DNA of 64,000 bases. Source: JAGVSV01 sp050952845 (lineage in GTDB: Bacteria; Bacillota; Clostridia; Christensenellales; Aristaeellaceae). This document shows positions 60,192 to 64,000 of this stretch, in pieces (the stretch's first letter is position 1; every line of letters starts with the position of its first letter). The stretch is from contig JBMNLP010000001.1 of the NCBI GenBank assembly GCA_050952845.1, forward strand, positions 620,001 through 684,000, written 5' to 3'. The notes under the pieces were generated by a model. That model saw nothing but the letters and a program-made list of their open reading frames with translations. It searched no databases and was not told the DNA's origin. The position numbers were made by a program, and so were the translations under genes.

Positions 60192-60365
60192 TTACAGCCC
60201 CTCGTCCCAGGGCTCCTCCGGAGGCACGGGCGTGGCGGTGACCTGCGGGTGCAGGGATATTTGCCGTTCAATCAGCAAGTTGGTTATCTGCGGCAGCAGC
60301 CATACGGCCAGCAGCAGCGCTGCCAGCAATGCAACAATGGCCAGCAGGCCTTTTTTATGGCGCAT
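60192..60365 (-). CDS. Small single-span membrane protein (57 aa)
   Basis: Begins MRHKKGLLAIVALLAALLLA, one hydrophobic helix of about 20 residues, then a polar outside segment ending PPEEPWDEGL. A strong ribosome site (GGGGGAGG, 6 nt) lies inside the end of the histidine kinase gene, and the start overlaps that gene by 11 bp. No homolog is known to me. Placed between the sensor kinase and the secreted proteins, it could connect them, as small membrane regulators do in other two-component systems; this is inference. Confidence 0.7.
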   Translation of the reverse strand: MRHKKGLLAIVALLAALLLAVWLLPQITNLLIERQISLHPQVTATPVPPEEPWDEGL

Positions 60366-61782
60366 GGGTATCCTCCCCCGGCAGCACCAAATGCATGGCG
60401 GTGCCGCGGCCTTCCTTGCTGTCCAATTGCAGCCGCCCGCCGTGCGCCTGGGCAATCATGCGGCACAGCGCCAGCCCCAGCCCCGCGCCGCCAAGCTTGC
60501 GACTGCGCGCCTTGTCCACGCGGTAAAACGGCTCGGTCAGGCGCGGGATATCGGCCGCCGGGATGCCCCGGCCCTCGTCGATGACGGACAGCACCGCGTC
60601 CCCGCCCGCGCGCCGGGCGCGCAGCGTGATGCGCTGCCCCGGCTGCGACGCCTTAATAGCGTTGTCGATTAAATTGGTCAGCGCGCTGTGCAGCAGATCG
60701 GGGTCGCCCCGCAGGGCGGACACCTGCACATCCTGCGCGATATGCACCCCGGCTGCCTGAGCCGCCGGCCCCGCCGCGCGCGCCGCCTGCTTCAACAGGT
60801 CGGCGGTGTTAATGCGTTTTTTTGTAATGCCCTGCTCGTGTCCCAGCGCAATCAGCTGCATCATTTTCTGGCTCAGGCGCTCGGTGCGGCGCGCAGCCTC
60901 GTGGATTTCCTGCAGCGCGTCGGCGCGCTCAGCGTCGGTCAGCGGCATGGTCAGCACGCTGTCGGCAAAGCCGATGATGGCCGTCATGGGGGTCTTCAAC
61001 TCATGCGTCAGCGCGCCCAGCAGCATCTCCTGGCGGCGGTTGGTTTCCTCCAGCGTGCTGATTTTATCCTCCACGGTGGCAGCCATGCGGTCAAAGGCGC
61101 GGGACAGGTCGCCCACCTCATCGGCGGTGTTGATGCCGGCGCGCAGCGCATATGCGCCGCCCGCGATTTTGTCAGCCACGCCGGACAGCGTTTCCAGCGG
61201 CGACAGGCTTTTGCGCACCAGCGGCGGCAGCACCAGCGCGCAGAACACAAGGCTGCACACCAGCGCCACCTGCGCAATGCGCACCAAATTGTTAATTTGC
61301 TCCTCTACCCGGCTGATGTTCTCGGTCAGGTACAGCGTGACGGGCACGTCCAGCACGCGCAGGCTGCACGCAGAAATCAACATCAGTTCCCCGCCATGGT
61401 GCAGCATGCGGCTGGCGGTGATCACCTTGTCCGGGATGGGCAGCTGCGCCGCCGGGTCAATGGGCGACAGGTTGTACAGGTATGCGCCGTCCGCCCACAG
61501 GGAGTACGCCCTGTCCGCGTTTTGCAGCAAATGCGCATAGGTGGCAAAGGTGTACTGCACCAGCGCCTGCCGGGTGATGTGCGCGGCCTCAGCCTCCAGC
61601 GCCGCCGTGCGCTCCAGGGCGGTGATGTGCTCGGCAAAGGCGTCCAGCTGCCATGCGCCATTGCGCCGCGCGTCAGCCAGCAGCCGGTCGGCCTGCAAGC
61701 CGGTATAAGCGTACAAGAACGCACCCATGACCACTAAAATGATGGCCAGCGGGATCAGCGTCTGCCGGGTGCGCAGCTTCAT
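60355..61782 (-). CDS. Sensor histidine kinase
   Basis: A 475-residue kinase. Two membrane helices (about 8-28 and 170-192) enclose an extracytoplasmic sensor of about 140 residues. HAMP linker about 193-245; the phosphorylated His is in ALTHELKTPMTAI near 260; N box NLIDNAIKASQ, G1 VIDEGRGIP, F box EPFYRVDKARS and G2 GGAGLGLALCR are all present. The ATG overlaps the response-regulator stop (ATGA). The partner is certainly the adjacent regulator; the sensed signal is unknown. Confidence 0.95.
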   Translation of the reverse strand: MKLRTRQTLIPLAIILVVMGAFLYAYTGLQADRLLADARRNGAWQLDAFAEHITALERTAALEAEAAHITRQALVQYTFATYAHLLQNADRAYSLWADGAYLYNLSPIDPAAQLPIPDKVITASRMLHHGGELMLISACSLRVLDVPVTLYLTENISRVEEQINNLVRIAQVALVCSLVFCALVLPPLVRKSLSPLETLSGVADKIAGGAYALRAGINTADEVGDLSRAFDRMAATVEDKISTLEETNRRQEMLLGALTHELKTPMTAIIGFADSVLTMPLTDAERADALQEIHEAARRTERLSQKMMQLIALGHEQGITKKRINTADLLKQAARAAGPAAQAAGVHIAQDVQVSALRGDPDLLHSALTNLIDNAIKASQPGQRITLRARRAGGDAVLSVIDEGRGIPAADIPRLTEPFYRVDKARSRKLGGAGLGLALCRMIAQAHGGRLQLDSKEGRGTAMHLVLPGEDTHAP

Positions 61783-62441
61783 ACATCCTGCTCCAGCCGG
61801 TAGCCTACCTTGTACACGGTGACGATGACCTCCTGCCAGTTTAATTTGCGCCTCAACAGCGCTACATGCACGTCGATGGTGCGCGTTTCGCCCAAGAAGT
61901 TCTCACCCCACACGCGCCGCAGCAGCTGCTCGCGCGTCAGCACCATGCCGGGATAGCGCATGAACGTGCGCAGCAGCTCATATTCCAGCGGCTTGAGCGG
62001 CACCTCCGCATCGCCCTGCATCACCACATGGCTGCTCTCATCCAGCACCACATCGCGGTGGGTGAGGATGGCGGCCTGCGGGCGGCTGCGCTCCAGCACC
62101 TTTTCCATGCGCACCAGCAACTCCAAAATGTCAAAGGGCTTGACCAGATAATCCTCCGCGCCCAGGCGCAGGCCTTGCACGCGGCTGAGCACATCAGCCT
62201 TGGCGCTGACGAAGATCACCGGGATGTCCTGCTCCCGCAAATACGGCAGCAGCGCAAAGCCGTCCATCTCCGGCATCATCAAATCCAATAGCGCCAAATC
62301 AAACACCTGTGTGCGCGCCGCCTGCAGCGCCTGCTGCCCGTCAGCCGCGCATACCACCTGATACCCCGCCACCTGCAGGTTGGTTTCCAGCAGCTTCAAA
62401 ATGGCCGGGTCGTCCTCAGCAACGAGTATCCTGCCCTTCAC
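61779..62441 (-). CDS. OmpR/PhoB-family response regulator
   Basis: A 220-residue regulator. The receiver domain has acidic residues in LVAEDDPAIL, the phosphorylated Asp in ALLDLMMPEMDGF near 52, the Thr/Ser-type switch in FVSAKAD, and the Lys in DYLVKPFD. The C-terminal winged helix (about 125-218) shows ELLRTFMRYPGMVLTREQLL and RTIDVHVALLRRKL. The start is taken as a GTG following GGGGTGAGG; a TTG 30 nt upstream is less likely. Expected to bind the spaced repeat upstream of itself and of the paralog genes. Confidence 0.94.
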   Translation of the reverse strand: MKGRILVAEDDPAILKLLETNLQVAGYQVVCAADGQQALQAARTQVFDLALLDLMMPEMDGFALLPYLREQDIPVIFVSAKADVLSRVQGLRLGAEDYLVKPFDILELLVRMEKVLERSRPQAAILTHRDVVLDESSHVVMQGDAEVPLKPLEYELLRTFMRYPGMVLTREQLLRRVWGENFLGETRTIDVHVALLRRKLNWQEVIVTVYKVGYRLEQDV

Positions 62442-62459
62442 ACGCCTCACCCCATCTGC

Positions 62460-62512
62460 ATCATAACACAAACAGCCCGCCCGCCGCCCTCCGGTATGTT
62501 AGCAAGTTGTAA
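62460..62512 (-). promoter_or_regulatory. Candidate autoregulated promoter of the two-component genes
   Basis: On the minus strand TTACAAC-TTGC-TAACATA (62512-62495) is followed 29 bp later by a -10-like TATGAT (62465-62460), without a -35. The spacing of the half-sites (11 bp) and the sequence agree with the copy at 60155-60172. Confidence 0.5.
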
Positions 62513-62576
62513 TTTTGCGCCGGCTGTTGCGCGATTGCAATCATAAACTTAAGTTAAAACTTAAGGAAAAATATCG

Positions 62577-62606
62577 TTGACTTAACGTGCTCTAACATGC
62601 TATAGT
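62577..62606 (+). promoter_or_regulatory. Promoter of the tRNA-Thr/tRNA-Pro genes
   Basis: TTGACT and TATAGT are 18 bp apart, 23 bp upstream of tRNA-Thr. A CTTAAG repeat lies just before. Confidence 0.65.
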
Positions 62607-62629
62607 ACATCTTGCTGTTTGACAGCCAT

Positions 62630-62705
62630 GCCAATATAGCTCAGTTGGCAGAGCAGCGGTTTCGTAAACCGCAGGTCAAGGGTTCGAGTCCCTTTATTGG
62701 CTCCA
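62630..62705 (+). tRNA. tRNA-Thr (anticodon CGT)
   Basis: Acceptor GCCAATA pairs with TATTGGC, anticodon arm GCGGT-TTCGTAA-ACCGC gives CGT, T arm GGGTTCGAGTCCC, and the CCA end is encoded. Reads the ACG codon. Confidence 0.96.
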
Positions 62706-62782
62706 CGAGGTGTAGCGCAGCTTGGTAGCGCGTTTGGTTCGGGACCAAAAGGTCGCAGGTTCAAATCCTGTCACCTCGACCA
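62706..62782 (+). tRNA. tRNA-Pro (anticodon CGG)
   Basis: Acceptor CGAGGTG pairs with CACCTCG, anticodon arm TTTGG-TTCGGGA-CCAAA gives CGG, T arm CAGGTTCAAATCCTG, CCA encoded. It follows tRNA-Thr without a gap. Its 3' end is a likely integration site for the element to the right. Confidence 0.96.
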
Positions 62783-62790
62783 AAGAAGGA

Positions 62791-62833
62791 AGCCCGGTAT
62801 ATCAACAAAATCAATTGATATACCGGGCTTTTT
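62791..62833 (+). terminator. Strong terminator after tRNA-Pro
   Basis: Perfect 14-bp arms (AGCCCGGTATATCA and its complement) with an 11-nt loop, followed by five T. Confidence 0.9.
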
Positions 62834-62908
62834 GCTACCTTCTGCCTCCTTTTTGAGCGATTCGGAATCTCGTATTTTTCGCTTTTCTGGTATCTCTATC
62901 GTGTTGTC

Positions 62909-62947
62909 TGTGGTAATCCTGTGGTAAATTTCCTCCTTTCTGTGGTA
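62909..62947. repeat. Three phased TGTGGTA repeats
   Basis: Heptamers TGTGGTA start at 62909, 62920 and 62941, that is 11 and 21 bp apart, one and two helical turns. Position next to the tRNA end suits arm-type integrase or excision-factor sites of an integrated element. The surrounding 300 bp (62783-63079) contain no convincing gene. Confidence 0.5.
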
Positions 62948-63079
62948 GTGGGGATTTCGTTTCAGTTCCGTGATGCCGTAGAATTGCCGCGAAAACGGCT
63001 CGAATTTGCGTTCCTCCTTCCGGGTGTAGGTTTTCCTATCCTGTGTCATAGAAGGCCGCAGGATTGCGTTTAATCGTGT

Positions 63080-63382
63080 TTAACGACTATCCTCGCTGCT
63101 CACGTCTTGTATCATTCCTCGGTTGAATCCAGCCTTGACCTGTTCAGAGATAAACTTATATGTCGAGTTTGAGATTTGCAGCGGGTGGATTATCCTGCCA
63201 AGTTCATCGGTACAAGTTGGCTCCCACCAGTTGCACTTTGGAGGCTCGCCTGCGTTTCTTCGCGCTCCCCCTTCCTGGTTAACAATTTCCTCCACTCTTT
63301 CCTCAATTCCTTCCAGTTGCAATCTGACACCTTGAAGGAGGCCCGGCAGCGTCTCGAGGAAATCTTCTTGCTGTTTCTTCAA
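63080..63382 (-). CDS. Hypothetical protein of the integrated element
   Basis: A 100-residue protein from a TTG start (site AGAAAGGA 5 nt upstream). Residues 1-40 are predicted coiled coil (LLQGVRLQLEGIEERVEEIV), followed by a stretch rich in Trp and Cys (CNWWEPTCTD). No family recognised. It lies 49 bp after the DUF932-like gene on the same strand. Confidence 0.5.
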   Translation of the reverse strand: MKKQQEDFLETLPGLLQGVRLQLEGIEERVEEIVNQEGGARRNAGEPPKCNWWEPTCTDELGRIIHPLQISNSTYKFISEQVKAGFNRGMIQDVSSEDSR

Positions 63383-63431
63383 GCCGGTATCCTTTCTGCC
63401 CGTATAGCCGATAGCGCAGCTTTGTCGTTCC

Positions 63432-64000
63432 TTATGCCACAGAGTTGAGCCGATTCCAGTTCTCGCGGCTCATGCCGAGGATGTTGTATGCAATACTTTC
63501 CATGTCGGTTGAACGGTCATAGCTCTCCGCGTCCTGGGCCGCCCTGGTTACTGCGTTGGAAAGCCCGTAAAGGCTGAGCTCCTCGTCCCGGATGAGATAA
63601 TCAAGGATGCCGCCTCCCTCCTTTTTGGTGAGGCCGTAGTCGCTTGCTGCCAGCTCAACCATCTTTGGAATGTCGCTGCTCGTGATCTTCGCGTCCTTCG
63701 CGTCGCGCATCATCTGGACAACCTTCTCGAACCTGGTTGCATCAACAACTGCCTTGACTGTGTCCTGCACTTTGAGCATCAGGGCTTTGTCGTCAGCCTT
63801 GAGGGTCTCATCGCTGTAAAGCGTGTAATCCTCGTTGGCTTCGTTCCCGCGTCCGATGTGGTACCGGCGCGTCGCTGCATCGTTTACTACCATTCCGTTC
63901 GAACAAACAAGCCTGTAAATCAATGGCTGAATTGCCATGCTGCCAAGCCCGACCTCGCTGTTGGTAATCAGGATGCCGCTCTGGACTACGTCGCCAGGGG
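63432..64000 (-). CDS. DUF932-family phage/plasmid-type protein (partial)
   Basis: The C-terminal part of a protein continuing beyond the window; the visible frame (189 codons) has no start. Residues such as SGILITNSEVGLGSM then YRLVCSNGMVV are characteristic of DUF932, a family carried by phages, plasmids and conjugative elements, occasionally linked to recombination. The gene supports the view that a mobile element begins right of tRNA-Pro. Function unknown. Confidence 0.85.
   Translation of the reverse strand, partial: PGDVVQSGILITNSEVGLGSMAIQPLIYRLVCSNGMVVNDAATRRYHIGRGNEANEDYTLYSDETLKADDKALMLKVQDTVKAVVDATRFEKVVQMMRDAKDAKITSSDIPKMVELAASDYGLTKKEGGGILDYLIRDEELSLYGLSNAVTRAAQDAESYDRSTDMESIAYNILGMSRENWNRLNSVA

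Noticed and set aside
62771..63049. Minus-strand 92-codon frame ending inside tRNA-Pro
   Set aside because: It reads through the perfect terminator hairpin and the tRNA 3' end and has no ribosome site.
1..64000. CRISPR array, rRNA operon or replication origin
   Set aside because: No regularly spaced repeats with unique spacers, no rRNA sequence and no DnaA-box cluster were seen.

Overview
The window looks like chromosomal DNA of an anaerobic Bacillota (Clostridia) genome of fairly high GC. The reasons are the gene order def-fmt-rsmB-rlmN-PP2C-PASTA kinase-rsgA-rpe, a T-box leader on thrS, Shine-Dalgarno-led genes with many 4-bp ATGA/GTGA overlaps, and OmpR-type two-component genes. Several uroporphyrinogen-decarboxylase-like methyltransferase-fold proteins, a CBM9-like protein, an ADP-ribosylglycohydrolase-type enzyme and oligopeptide-type ABC importers suggest a gut or anaerobic-community organism of the Christensenellales kind; this placement is inference.

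Layout. 1-8435: a tightly overlapping housekeeping operon (formyl-Met-tRNA, rRNA methylation, Ser/Thr signalling, ribosome GTPase, epimerase, KsgA). 8495-14214: an NAD operon (NAD synthetase, a stand-alone EIIC-like membrane protein, nicotinate phosphoribosyltransferase) followed by YbaK and DegV genes. 14242-24471: a URO-D-like/aldo-keto reductase pair diverging from a five-gene oligopeptide-type ABC importer that ends in an ADP-ribosylglycohydrolase. 24674-25926: YggS and a UPF0340/TIGR01440 protein. 26089-30296: argCJBD. 30544-36503: a secreted subtilase, two more URO-D-like genes, an AraC regulator and an internally deleted URO-D remnant. 36765-47879: envelope proteins (zinc ribbon, TPM, RCC1-repeat), an MFS carrier, sugar-related proteins (CBM9-like, beta-helix, Gfo/Idh), an arylamine N-acetyltransferase, a cyclase-family hydrolase and an SMP-30 lactonase. 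48143-49177: a HigBA-like toxin-antitoxin pair flanked by copies of a MITE-like repeat. 49240-52979: tRNA-Ala, an ArsR-type regulator, T-box-thrS and an sfsA remnant.

The most unusual locus is a minus-strand gene set from 62512 down to 52944. It encodes an OmpR-type response regulator, a histidine kinase, a 57-residue single-span protein, four paralogous secreted proteins in tandem (the third broken by one in-frame TAG), two ABC-2-like permeases and an ABC ATPase. Two of its upstream regions carry the same spaced motif, TTACAAC-N4-TAACA, so the regulator may control both. The paralogs share a C-terminal module ending in an (I/L)(N)A-DGT(V/I)ID-GY signature. I believe this corresponds to the uncharacterised DUF6034 type, but that is from memory and unverified. 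A sensor/secreted-protein/ABC envelope-stress or export system is a reasonable hypothesis; no function is known to me.

The right end holds tandem tRNA-Thr and tRNA-Pro genes, a strong terminator, three helically phased TGTGGTA repeats and minus-strand genes of mobile-element type (a DUF932-like protein running off the window). This looks like the edge of an element integrated at tRNA-Pro.
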